Counted from the first letter of the stretch, positions 1-6,296 are shown. The stretch is 9,733 nt of DNA from Phycisphaeraceae bacterium (GCA_029260675.1 JAJDCV010000322.1:1-9733); one strand, 5' to 3'. The notes: generated by a model not told the origin, from the sequence alone. Translations and numbers: made by a program.

Positions 1-590
1 GACTCGTCCATGTCGTCGCCGGCGACGCGGACGGATTCGCACTGGGCGATGTCGGCGAGTGACATGATGGCGACCTCGGTGGTGCCGCCGCCGATGTCGA
101 CGATCATGCTGGCGGTGGCTTCGACGATGGGGAGGTTGGCGCCGATGCCTGCGGCCATGGGCTCTTCGACGAGGAAGACGCGGCGTGCGCCGGCGCGTTC
201 GGCGGAGTCAAGGACGGCGCGTTTCTCGACGGCGGTGATGCCGGAGGGGACGGCGATGACGACGCGGGGCTTGACGAAGGGTCGTTTGCCGTTGACCTTG
301 CGGATGAAGTAGCCGAGCATGGCCTCGGTGATCTGGAAGTCGCTGATGACGCCGTCCTTGAGCGGTCGGATGGCGGTGATGGAGCCTGGGGTCTTGCCGA
401 GCATCTCCTTGGCGACCCAGCCGACGGCGTTGCCGTTCTGGAGGACCTGGTTGGTGCCCTTCTTGACGGCGACGACGCTGGGTTCGTTCAGGACGATGCC
501 CTCGCCGCGCACGCACACGAGTGTGTTGCATGTGCCCAGATCGATCCCCATGTCGACGGAAAACCAGCTTAATAGGCTGTCAAGATTCAA
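1..590 (-). CDS. mreB: Rod shape-determining protein MreB, N-terminal part (runs off the left edge)
   Basis: This is an actin-like ATPase that forms filaments under the inner membrane and positions the wall-elongation machinery. About 196 codons are visible. The phosphate-1 loop GIDLGTCNT (residues 15-23), the strand GIVLNEPSVVA and the phosphate-2 motif DIGGGTTEVA are all readable, and the frame is open to the window edge. I chose TTG at 590, not ATG at 551. The stretch MNLDSLLSWFSVD between them looks like the amphipathic membrane-binding helix that precedes GIDLGT in other MreB proteins, and ATG at 551 would delete it. An AGGGA sequence lies 9 nt upstream of the TTG. The gene follows the 49-residue membrane protein gene after a 219-nt gap. 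mreC and mreD often lie downstream of mreB, but that region is outside the window. Identity is very sure; the start is likely but unproven. Confidence 0.95.
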   Translation of the reverse strand, partial: MNLDSLLSWFSVDMGIDLGTCNTLVCVRGEGIVLNEPSVVAVKKGTNQVLQNGNAVGWVAKEMLGKTPGSITAIRPLKDGVISDFQITEAMLGYFIRKVNGKRPFVKPRVVIAVPSGITAVEKRAVLDSAERAGARRVFLVEEPMAAGIGANLPIVEATASMIVDIGGGTTEVAIMSLADIAQCESVRVAGDDMDE

Positions 591-809
591 GCGCCTGCGT
601 CCCTGTGGCCCGGTATGTCGGACGGTCGTCCTGGCCGGGCACGATTGTATCGAATCGCCGCTGCGGTGCGCGTCGGATCGCGCAAGGGGGGAGTCATGCC
701 CCGTTATATAGGCTGTTCATCGGTGATTGCCCCGGGCGAGATTGAGTTTTATCGGAATACGAGGTGTCGGGGCTGAGGGTGTGCGGGTTGGCAACCCCGT
801 TGCATGTTA
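591..809. other. Intergenic region upstream of mreB
   Basis: This 219-nt gap between the small membrane protein gene and mreB contains no convincing gene. On the minus strand there are two AT-rich candidate -10 boxes: TATAAC inside a TATATAAC run near 704-711, and TACAAT near 646-651. Neither has a good -35 at the right distance. A short hairpin, GGGTTG/CAACCC at 785-797, lies just after the stop codon of the small gene but has no T tract, so it is at best a weak terminator. The length suggests that mreB has its own promoter, but the sequence does not settle it. Confidence 0.4.
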
Positions 810-959
810 TCACGAGGCGGGGAGGAACCAGGTGTACCCGCCGAAGACCTCGCTGCCGCGGAGGTAGACGTAGAGGACGGCTGCGAGTAACGCCAGGAGC
901 GAGACGAACACCAGGACGGTGTAGATACTCTCGCTGGAGCCGGTGCTGGTATCTGCCAT
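810..959 (-). CDS. 49-residue single-pass membrane protein of unknown function
   Basis: I do not recognise a family. The protein has a short polar start (MADTSTGSSES), one strongly hydrophobic segment at about residues 12-33 (IYTVLVFVSLLALL and on) and a short tail ending GGYTWFLPAS that is rich in aromatic residues. The only arginine, R34, directly follows the membrane segment, which weakly favours a cytoplasmic C-terminus. ATG at 959 is supported by a GGAG ribosome site at 969-972, 9 nt upstream. The frame stays open further upstream, but a longer product would overlap the preceding gene and have no comparable ribosome site. The gene follows the membrane-anchored coiled-coil gene by 79 nt on the same strand and is probably cotranscribed with it, with mreB next. 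A role beside the coiled-coil protein or MreB is only a guess from position. The clean membrane segment and ribosome site make it a credible gene. Confidence 0.72.
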   Translation of the reverse strand: MADTSTGSSESIYTVLVFVSLLALLAAVLYVYLRGSEVFGGYTWFLPAS

Positions 960-1038
960 AACTGAATACTCCGTGGCGGGGTCGTTGACATCGAGCTGAT
1001 GGCGGGAGTCGGGTGCCGCCTGTCGGGCTGGTCGGGGA

Positions 1039-1914
1039 TCAATAGGGTCCGGTGTAGATCTGGTCGCCGGCCTGGACCGAGCCACGCGAGAGAACCATGC
1101 GTCCGGCGGCGATAGCCGACTCGACGCGGACGACGACCAAGGTGCCGACGTACTGCTCATTGCGGTGGACCAGGAACTTCATGTTCTCTTCGACGCCGTC
1201 CTTGGTGCCGACGTCGACCTGGACGAGCTGGGTGCCCGCGGAGACCTGTACATCGGTGATGGTCCCGGCGATCGGGTTGCTGGCTTCAAAATGGGAAGCC
1301 TCACCCTGCCCGGTGCTGACGTCCTGACGGTACTGCTCGGGGACGCGTGCCAGCAGGCCACGCAGGGAGACGTTGCCCTGTTCGAGGCTGACCATCTGCT
1401 CGCCGATGCGGTTGACCTGGCGGTTGAGGCTGTCGCGTTGGCTTTCCAGCTCGTTGTTGCGGTCGCCGAGTTGCACGAGCTTGGTCTGCGCATCGACCAA
1501 CGACTGTCGGGTTTCTTTCAGGTCGGTGGTGGTGATCGTGAGCAGGTCGGCGTCCTGGACGGCGGCGGCGGAGAGGCGTGACAACTCGGCCTCGAGCTGG
1601 GCGAGCTTGCGTTCACCCAGGAGGACGTTCTTGCTGGCCTCGGCGGCATCTTCGCGGAGCTGGTTCATCTCCGTGGTCAAGGTGCTGACACGATTATTCA
1701 GGAGCTTGGACTTCTCGGATTCGCCTTGCAGGATGGCGGACTTCTCCAGCTCGGCGACACGTGCGCTCTGCTCGGCCGCGTTGGCTTTCGCTTCCAGGTC
1801 ACGGATCTGGCTGGCGTAGTCCTCGGTCTGGGCCACGTAGGGCACGACCAAGGCGACCAGCAGGACGGACAAAACGGTCACCAACACAACGAAGGCTTTG
1901 GTCAGGGGACTCAA
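1039..1914 (-). CDS. Membrane-anchored coiled-coil protein with C-terminal beta domain
   Basis: The 291-residue protein has one N-terminal membrane anchor (about residues 7-28, LTKAFVVLVTVLSVLLVALV). A long heptad-rich coiled coil (about 31-188) follows, rich in E, Q, L, A and K. The C-terminal beta-rich domain (about 213-291) contains VDVGTKDGVEENMKFLVHR, a YVGTLVV strand and a closing GDQIYTGPY. This last pattern resembles small beta-barrel domains found at the ends of envelope proteins such as MreC or FlgT, but I cannot assign a named family. It is probably inserted in the inner membrane with the coiled coil and C-domain outside the cytoplasm. The start is TTG at 1914: no ATG or GTG lies between it and the upstream in-frame stop, and GAGAGG sits 8 nt before it. 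The gene has its own strong promoter and is followed by the 49-residue membrane protein and mreB, suggesting a structural envelope role. Confidence 0.85.
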   Translation of the reverse strand: MSPLTKAFVVLVTVLSVLLVALVVPYVAQTEDYASQIRDLEAKANAAEQSARVAELEKSAILQGESEKSKLLNNRVSTLTTEMNQLREDAAEASKNVLLGERKLAQLEAELSRLSAAAVQDADLLTITTTDLKETRQSLVDAQTKLVQLGDRNNELESQRDSLNRQVNRIGEQMVSLEQGNVSLRGLLARVPEQYRQDVSTGQGEASHFEASNPIAGTITDVQVSAGTQLVQVDVGTKDGVEENMKFLVHRNEQYVGTLVVVRVESAIAAGRMVLSRGSVQAGDQIYTGPY

Positions 1915-1922
1915 TGGAACAT

Positions 1923-1928
1923 CCTCTC
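1923..1928 (-). promoter_or_regulatory. Ribosome binding site that sets the TTG start at 1914
   Basis: The minus strand reads GAGAGG, 8 nt before TTG at 1914. An ATG at 1922-1920 touches the last base of this site, too close for normal initiation. It would encode only three residues (ATG TTC CAT TGA), and its TGA overlaps the TTG start as TTGA. The spacing therefore favours TTG as the true start. Confidence 0.65.
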
Positions 1929-1964
1929 AAAGCGAGAATAAGGAACAACTCGATTACCACGGGG

Positions 1965-1986
1965 GTGGGACGGCAAGACGCCCCAC
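1965..1986 (-). other. Hairpin near the 5' end of the coiled-coil gene mRNA
   Basis: On the minus strand GTGGGGCG and CGTCCCAC pair over 8 positions, with one G-U pair and a 6-nt loop. The stem lies at 1979-1986 and 1965-1972. From the -10 box at 1997-2002 the transcript should start near 1990, so the hairpin begins within a few nucleotides of the predicted 5' end. No T tract follows, so it is not a simple terminator. It could protect the mRNA from 5' decay. Confidence 0.5.
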
Positions 1987-1996
1987 ACGGAGGGCC

Positions 1997-2026
1997 ATTA
2001 TCTACTTGTAGATAGGGGCTTGTCAA
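1997..2026 (-). promoter_or_regulatory. Sigma70-type promoter of the coiled-coil gene
   Basis: The minus strand carries a perfect -35 box TTGACA (2026-2021), an 18-nt spacer and GATAAT (2002-1997), which matches the -10 consensus at five of six positions. Transcription should start near 1990, giving a leader of about 75 nt before the TTG start at 1914. It is the best promoter match in the window and points directly at the coiled-coil gene. Confidence 0.7.
1999..2014. promoter_or_regulatory. Dyad inside the promoter, possible operator
   Basis: TATCTAC and GTAGATA form a perfect 7+7 bp inverted repeat with a 2-bp centre. It covers part of the -10 box and much of the spacer of the TTGACA/GATAAT promoter. 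That position is typical of an operator where a dimeric repressor, or a MerR-type activator acting on a long spacer, would bind. The dyad is seen directly; the regulator and its effect are inferred. Confidence 0.45.
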
Positions 2027-2070
2027 CCGCGAGGGGCCGGCTGGCGGGCCAGGGGCTGGGAGGGCATGAT

Positions 2071-3183
2071 TCAGTTGGTCTGGGCCCTGAGCACGGCGGC
2101 GGCGGCGGACATGCGGACCTGCAGATGGGGGTCCTGCATGAGCTGAGTCATGGTGGCGACCAGGGAGGTATCCTCAAAAAGACGCCAGATATAAGGCGGG
2201 TCCGAGGGCAGAAGCTCGCGGTAGATCCGTGCCCGAGCGGACTCCATCGCCCCGGCTGTGATCACGGCTTGTGCGCGGAGGACGGGGTTATCGGAACCAC
2301 AGGACTGTATGACGACGTTTGATTGCTGCAAGAGATCCTTGATCGCGGCGCGGCCGCCGATGTGTGAGACGGCTTCGCCGGCGGCGAGCTTCAGCTCGAT
2401 CGGCTGGTCTTTGCGTTCGATGATCGCCATCAGCGCGGTCTCGGCCGAGGCGTCGCGCAGCCGGCCGAGCATGGTGACCGCCAGGACACGGACCTCATCG
2501 AACTCTGAAAACGCCGCGGCGCGAAGGGGGCTGATCGCGTCTGGGTCACCGAGCAAGACCTGGGCTTCGGCGACCTGGACACGGACTAAGGATCGGCGGA
2601 GTTTGTCGACCCGCTGGTTGGGCATGGGGATCTTGGCCTGGGCGTCGATCATCGGCAGGGCGCTGGGCTCGCCCATCAGGCCCAGGAGCATCACGACGTT
2701 GCTGCGGATGGACGGGTTGGGTGAGGCGAGCATCTGAGCCATCTCGCTGATGTCGACCTCCTGGCCGCAACGGCGAGCGGCGTACATGGCTGCGGCGCGT
2801 ACGGAAGGGTCCGGGTCGTGAACCGCGCGCAGGGAGGCGGGGCCCAGTTCGCGCAGCCGCATCTTGCCGATGGTGACCAGTGAGGTAAACCGGACCACGG
2901 GGTGCTCGTCTTCCAGGCCGATCTGTGCCATCGGCAGCGCCCGGTCGGGGACGCTCTGCATCGCTTCGATGGCGTTGGCGCGGAGGAACGGGTCCTGGTC
3001 GCGGGCTGCGATCTGTAAAACGCGGATCGCGTCTTCGCGCAGGTCCCGCAGGGTCGGGGGTGCGTCTGATTCATCCGAGCCGGCGGCGTTCAATGACGGG
3101 GTGCAAGCCAGCAGGCACAGGGCCATCGCCCATAGCGGGGCCGCCATGCCGAGGTAAAGTGATCGGTGGGTCCATCGGTTCAC
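2071..3183 (-). CDS. HEAT-repeat lipoprotein
   Basis: This 370-residue protein has an export signal ending in a lipobox, LLAC, with the acylated cysteine at residue 27. It should therefore be anchored to a membrane by lipid. From about residue 45 to the end it is built of alpha-helical HEAT-like repeats. Typical repeat signatures are DPFLRANAIEAM (64-75), HPVVRFTSLVTIG (94-106), DPSVRAAAMYAARR (125-138), NPSIRSNVVMLLG (156-168), DEVRVLAVTMLGRLRD (229-244) and a final LQVRMSAAAAVL (354-365). HEAT arrays usually act as protein-binding scaffolds; no catalytic motif is visible. The start is GTG at 3183, set by AAGGAG 7 nt upstream. The gene follows lnt by 86 nt on the same strand and is probably cotranscribed with it; its product is itself a likely Lnt substrate. 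Its partner is unknown. Confidence 0.88.
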   Translation of the reverse strand: MNRWTHRSLYLGMAAPLWAMALCLLACTPSLNAAGSDESDAPPTLRDLREDAIRVLQIAARDQDPFLRANAIEAMQSVPDRALPMAQIGLEDEHPVVRFTSLVTIGKMRLRELGPASLRAVHDPDPSVRAAAMYAARRCGQEVDISEMAQMLASPNPSIRSNVVMLLGLMGEPSALPMIDAQAKIPMPNQRVDKLRRSLVRVQVAEAQVLLGDPDAISPLRAAAFSEFDEVRVLAVTMLGRLRDASAETALMAIIERKDQPIELKLAAGEAVSHIGGRAAIKDLLQQSNVVIQSCGSDNPVLRAQAVITAGAMESARARIYRELLPSDPPYIWRLFEDTSLVATMTQLMQDPHLQVRMSAAAAVLRAQTN

Positions 3184-3190
3184 GTCGTCG

Positions 3191-3196
3191 CTCCTT
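3191..3196 (-). promoter_or_regulatory. Strong ribosome binding site for the GTG start of the HEAT gene
   Basis: The minus strand reads AAGGAG, 7 nt before GTG at 3183. There is no competing in-frame ATG nearby: the ATG at 3175 is in another frame. This fixes the GTG start with good confidence. Confidence 0.75.
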
Positions 3197-3236
3197 GGTA
3201 CGGTCGTACTTGATGCGTGTGCGGGCGTGTTTGACC

Positions 3237-3252
3237 GGCTGCTGAAGCAGCC
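3237..3252. repeat. Short hairpin between lnt and the HEAT gene
   Basis: GGCTGC and GCAGCC form a 6-bp stem with a 4-nt loop, 18 nt after the lnt stop codon. No T tract follows on the minus strand, so intrinsic termination is unlikely. It could affect mRNA processing or stability between the two genes. Confidence 0.4.
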
Positions 3253-3269
3253 TCCGCCGGGGGGCGGGG

Positions 3270-5045
3270 TTAATCGCAGACCTTCCGGGGGGATATCTTA
3301 CCCCAGAGAAGCAGCAGTGCGGTGAGGGCCGCCATCAAGGCGGCCGGGGTGTCGCCGAGGTAGCCATAGAGGGTTAGCCGTGTATCCAGCCGGGGTTCGG
3401 CGGTCATCAGGCCGTCGACCCACTGGCTGTGCCCCCCCACTTCTACGAGGGGCCCGACCCGGCCGACCGAATCGACGAACCCGCTGATCCCGCCGTTGAC
3501 GCTGCGAGCCATCGGGACGCGGTTCTCGATGCAGCGGATCGTGGCGATCTGGAGCTGCTGGGTCTGCTGTCGGCGGCCGGGGTACCAGGCACTGTTGGTG
3601 AGGTTAACGAGCATGTCGGCGCGTTTGGTGCCGTCGGGTTGATAGACCAGCTTGCGTACGACTCGGCCGACGGCGTCTTCGTAGCAGATCGGGGTCGCGA
3701 CCCGGACGATGGTTGGTCCGGGTGGGTCTTGCCGGGGCTGTACGGGGATGTCGAACACCGTCAACGAGGTGCCTGCCGCCAAGGAGTAGTCGCGGGTGTA
3801 AGGGGTGAACCACTTGAGGAACAGCGCCTTGATCGGGGGGGCCGCGCTGACCCAGGGGATGAATTCCCCAAAGGGGACGCGGTGCATCTTGTCGTAGCGC
3901 AGCGGCGACTGCTCGCCGTCGGCGTAGTAGAGGAACGCGGAGTTGTACCGGGGTTTGGGGACGGGCCCGACCGAGCCGTCGGAGAATGTTTCCTGGACAA
4001 AGGCCTCGTGTGTGGGGGCGCCGACGATGAGGTGGGTCCCCGCGGACTGGGCGGTTTTGCGGATCAGTTCGTGGTAGATCTCGCTGCCTTTGTAGTAGCT
4101 GTCGACCTCGCGGTAGAACGCGAGCGCTTCGGTGTTGATTGCGCGGGGGACCATGGTTTCGGGCCAGACAATCAGGTCGGGTTTGGGTGCGGCGTCGGCA
4201 GCCATGTGCGTCAACTCGACCATGCGGTGCCAGTCCTGGGCGTCCTGGTCGGGTGTGCGGTGGACCTTGTTGTCCTGGGGGACGTTGGTCTGGATGACGG
4301 CGATGCGAGGGCCGGGTTGCGTGGCCTGTTCCCACTGGTTGATGCGGTATCCGCCGTAGAGCCATGACGCGGCCAGGACCCCCAGCCAGAGGATCAGGGC
4401 CCCACGGATCGTGCGGTGCAGGCGGTGCTTGTTCTGCCCGATCGGTCGCATCAGCGGGTGGATCATCAGGTCGACCAGCAGGCCGCTGGTCATCACGACA
4501 ACGAGGCTGACACCCAATTCACCAAACAGGTCGGCGGTCTGGATGATGCGCCCGGCGGCTTGATCGGGGGTGAAGGGGGCCTGTGTGTGTCCGATCATGA
4601 ACCAGCTAAATCCGCCGGCGAGGAATCGTCCGCGGAGGTATTCGCAGGTGACCCAGGCTATGGGCAGGAGCACGACCATGGCGGCGCGGTATCGCTTGTG
4701 CAAGAGGTGGGTGGCCGCCAACGCCAGCGCCCAGTACGCGGCCATCAGCGCCGAGAGCGTAACGTAGCCGCCTTGGGTGACCGGCATGACCCAGGACAAC
4801 ATCACCAGCCAGCACGCCCAGAAGACCGCGAAAGAAGTCCAGGCCAATCTCGTCGTGGAGTGGGCCCGTGCCGCCAGGAGCCCCGCGGGCCACAGCGCAA
4901 GGTAGGCCAGCCAGGCCTGCCCCCAGGGCGCGAACGAAAACCCGATCATCACCGCGGAAGCGCCGACGAGGACCAGGTGGGCCGGGACCGATCGGATGCC
5001 GGTCCGGGGCAGTGCCACGTGTGAGGGTCGTTGCGGGGTGGGCAT
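3270..5045 (-). CDS. lnt: Apolipoprotein N-acyltransferase
   Basis: Lnt adds the third acyl chain to the N-terminal cysteine of lipoproteins in the inner membrane, taking it from a phospholipid. The 591-residue protein has a multi-spanning N-terminal half (about 21-235) followed by a nitrilase-like domain that begins at RIAVIQTNVP (247-256). The catalytic triad is visible: E296 in VWPET, K386 in RYDKMHRVPFGEF and C454 in TPICYE. E394 and E456 fit the two further glutamates important in the family. NLTNSAWYPG (481-490) matches the conserved NLTNDAWF segment. A last membrane helix (about 566-581) closes the protein. It is longer than the roughly 510 residues of E. coli Lnt. ATG at 5045 is preceded directly by a 7-bp repeat array with no ribosome site. 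GTG at 5018 (codon 10) is an alternative that would give an N-terminus close in length to that of E. coli. The HEAT lipoprotein gene follows. Confidence 0.96.
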   Translation of the reverse strand: MPTPQRPSHVALPRTGIRSVPAHLVLVGASAVMIGFSFAPWGQAWLAYLALWPAGLLAARAHSTTRLAWTSFAVFWACWLVMLSWVMPVTQGGYVTLSALMAAYWALALAATHLLHKRYRAAMVVLLPIAWVTCEYLRGRFLAGGFSWFMIGHTQAPFTPDQAAGRIIQTADLFGELGVSLVVVMTSGLLVDLMIHPLMRPIGQNKHRLHRTIRGALILWLGVLAASWLYGGYRINQWEQATQPGPRIAVIQTNVPQDNKVHRTPDQDAQDWHRMVELTHMAADAAPKPDLIVWPETMVPRAINTEALAFYREVDSYYKGSEIYHELIRKTAQSAGTHLIVGAPTHEAFVQETFSDGSVGPVPKPRYNSAFLYYADGEQSPLRYDKMHRVPFGEFIPWVSAAPPIKALFLKWFTPYTRDYSLAAGTSLTVFDIPVQPRQDPPGPTIVRVATPICYEDAVGRVVRKLVYQPDGTKRADMLVNLTNSAWYPGRRQQTQQLQIATIRCIENRVPMARSVNGGISGFVDSVGRVGPLVEVGGHSQWVDGLMTAEPRLDTRLTLYGYLGDTPAALMAALTALLLLWGKISPRKVCD

Positions 5046-5122
5046 GGGGTCTGGGGTCTAGGGTCTAGGGTCTAGGGTCTGGGGTCTAGGGTCTGGGGTC
5101 TGGGGTCTGGGGTCGGGGGTCT
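5046..5122. repeat. Eleven-unit 7-bp tandem repeat abutting the lnt start codon
   Basis: The array is exactly 77 bp, eleven 7-mers in perfect phase. On the plus strand the units are GGGGTCT or AGGGTCT; units 3, 4, 5 and 7 from the left begin with A. The tenth unit ends in G where the others end in T. The last unit touches the lnt ATG with no base between them, so no purine-rich ribosome site precedes lnt. The plus strand has regularly spaced G runs that could fold as a G-quadruplex, and it is the template strand for lnt. Because 7 is not a multiple of 3 but the array lies outside the reading frame, changes in copy number would alter leader length only. Confidence 0.95.
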
Positions 5123-5196
5123 GGAGGCGGCCGGATTAAATGGTATAGGAAGTGGCGCGATGAGTAGCTAAATCGCGGGCTCTGGGCATTATAAAG
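5123..5196. other. Unique spacer between the xerC terminator and the repeat array
   Basis: This stretch should hold the lnt promoter. On the minus strand there is a perfect TATAAT at 5193-5188, but no good -35 box 16-18 nt upstream; that position falls in the xerC terminator hairpin. A weak 6-bp hairpin, CGCGAT/ATCGCG at 5156-5177, lies in what would be the lnt leader. No gene is visible. Confidence 0.35.
5188..5193 (-). promoter_or_regulatory. Possible -10 box for lnt
   Basis: The minus strand reads TATAAT just after the T-rich tail of the xerC terminator. There is no matching -35 sequence. If used, it would give a leader of about 135 nt that includes the whole repeat array. Confidence 0.25.
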
Positions 5197-5197
5197 A

Positions 5198-5232
5198 ACA
5201 ACACCCACAAAAGGGGGCTGTGTGGGTGTTGT
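5198..5232 (-). terminator. Rho-independent terminator of xerC
   Basis: ACAACACCCACA (5198-5209) and TGTGGGTGTTGT (5221-5232) form a perfect 12-bp stem with an 11-nt loop. It lies 28 nt beyond the xerC stop codon. On the minus strand the stem is followed by TTCTTTATAAT, a broken but T-rich tail. This separates the xerC block from lnt. Confidence 0.8.
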
Positions 5233-5260
5233 GGGTTATTGAGGATCAGAGCCCATGGAG

Positions 5261-6265
5261 TCAGACCGCGCGGGGATGGGCCTCGTCGTAGGCGGTGCGT
5301 AGCCGCATGGACGAGAGGTGGGTGTAGATCTGCGTGGTGGACAGGGACTGGTGTCCCAGGAGTTCCTGGACGCTGCGGAGGTCTGCGCCGTTGTCCAGGA
5401 GGTGGGTGGCGAAGCTGTGGCGGAGTGTGTGGGGGCTGATGGTCGAGTCCAGGTCGCAGGTCCGCAGGTACTTATCGAGCTTGCGGCGGACGGAGCGGGT
5501 GGAGAGCCGGCCGCCGTTCTTGTTGACGAAAAGCGGGACCGCCGGGTCGGACATCGACTGCTGACGCAGCGCGGTGAAACGCTGGTCGGGCTCCAGGAGC
5601 GTGATGTAGTGGCGGATGGCGGCGATGGCGTGGGAGCCCAGGGGGACGATCCGCTCTTTCTTGCCCTTGCCGCGGATGTTGACGGTCTGGCCGATCTGGT
5701 CCAGGTCGTTGCGGTTGAGGTCGACCAGTTCGCTGACGCGGACGCCGGTGGAGTAGAGGGTTTCGAGGATCGCGCGGTCACGGGCGCCGAGGGTGTCGCG
5801 GTTGTCCGGTGCAGACAGCAGCTTTTCGACCTGCTCGACGGTGATGGCCTTGGGCAGGCGTTTGGTCTGCTTGGGCGTGCGGATCAGCAGCATGGGGTTG
5901 GTCTGGCAGGTGCCACGTTTGAGCATCCACTTGTAGAAGCTGCGGAGGGTGGCGATCTTGCGTGCGGTGGTGGCAGGGGAATAGCCAAAGCCGTCCAGGT
6001 GGGTGAGGAAGCCGCGGATGACCATGGCGTCAGCGCCCTGGAGGCGGTTGTCCAGGCGGGTGAGGCCGTTGCCGGACTCCTGGTCGTGGTCGGGCGGCGT
6101 CTGGTCGGTGTCCGCGTTGGGCTGCTGGCCCGGTGCGTCGCCGTTGAGGAACTCCGCGTACTGGCGCAGGTCGGCCCCGTAGCAGCGTGCGGTGTAGGGG
6201 CTGAAGTGCCTCTCGTACCGCAGGTAGTTGACGAATTGTTCGAGCGTTTGGTTTTTGGCTGCCAT
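5261..6265 (-). CDS. xerC: Tyrosine recombinase XerC
   Basis: XerC and XerD resolve chromosome dimers at the dif site during cell division. The 334-residue protein has an N-terminal SAM-like DNA-binding domain (about 5-115) and a catalytic domain (about 140-325). The active-site residues are all visible: R176 in YSTGVRVSEL, K200 in RGKGKKERIVPLG, H279 and R282 in SPHTLRHSF, H305 in LLGHQ and the nucleophile Y314 in TQIYTHL. The spacings between the last four match E. coli XerC. A polar, acidic insert of about 30 residues (about 42-72) interrupts the N-terminal domain and explains much of the extra length over the usual 300 or so. ATG at 6265 has GAGGA 8 nt upstream. This is the last gene of its block, followed by a strong terminator. 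XerD, or a single Xer enzyme, is possible instead; the family is certain. Confidence 0.93.
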   Translation of the reverse strand: MAAKNQTLEQFVNYLRYERHFSPYTARCYGADLRQYAEFLNGDAPGQQPNADTDQTPPDHDQESGNGLTRLDNRLQGADAMVIRGFLTHLDGFGYSPATTARKIATLRSFYKWMLKRGTCQTNPMLLIRTPKQTKRLPKAITVEQVEKLLSAPDNRDTLGARDRAILETLYSTGVRVSELVDLNRNDLDQIGQTVNIRGKGKKERIVPLGSHAIAAIRHYITLLEPDQRFTALRQQSMSDPAVPLFVNKNGGRLSTRSVRRKLDKYLRTCDLDSTISPHTLRHSFATHLLDNGADLRSVQELLGHQSLSTTQIYTHLSSMRLRTAYDEAHPRAV

Positions 6266-6296
6266 GGCTGTATTCCTCTTCTGTCATCGGCCGGCG

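Noticed and set aside
785..797. Terminator after the 49-residue membrane protein gene
   Set aside because: The stem is at most 5-6 bp and no T tract follows on the minus strand.
749..1042. Minus-strand open frame overlapping the 49-residue membrane protein gene
   Set aside because: Its product is a P, S and R rich low-complexity sequence. The frame giving a clean membrane segment and a ribosome site is the better gene.
3429..4367. Plus-strand open frame of 312 codons opposite lnt
   Set aside because: It is a shadow of lnt, which has all its family motifs, and it has no recognisable domain or ribosome site.
5046..5122. CRISPR array
   Set aside because: The units are 7 bp with no spacers between them, and no cas gene is near.
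5046..5122. True chromosome-end telomere
   Set aside because: The array is short and internal, flanked by ordinary genes. The likeness to telomere repeats is only in the G-run pattern.
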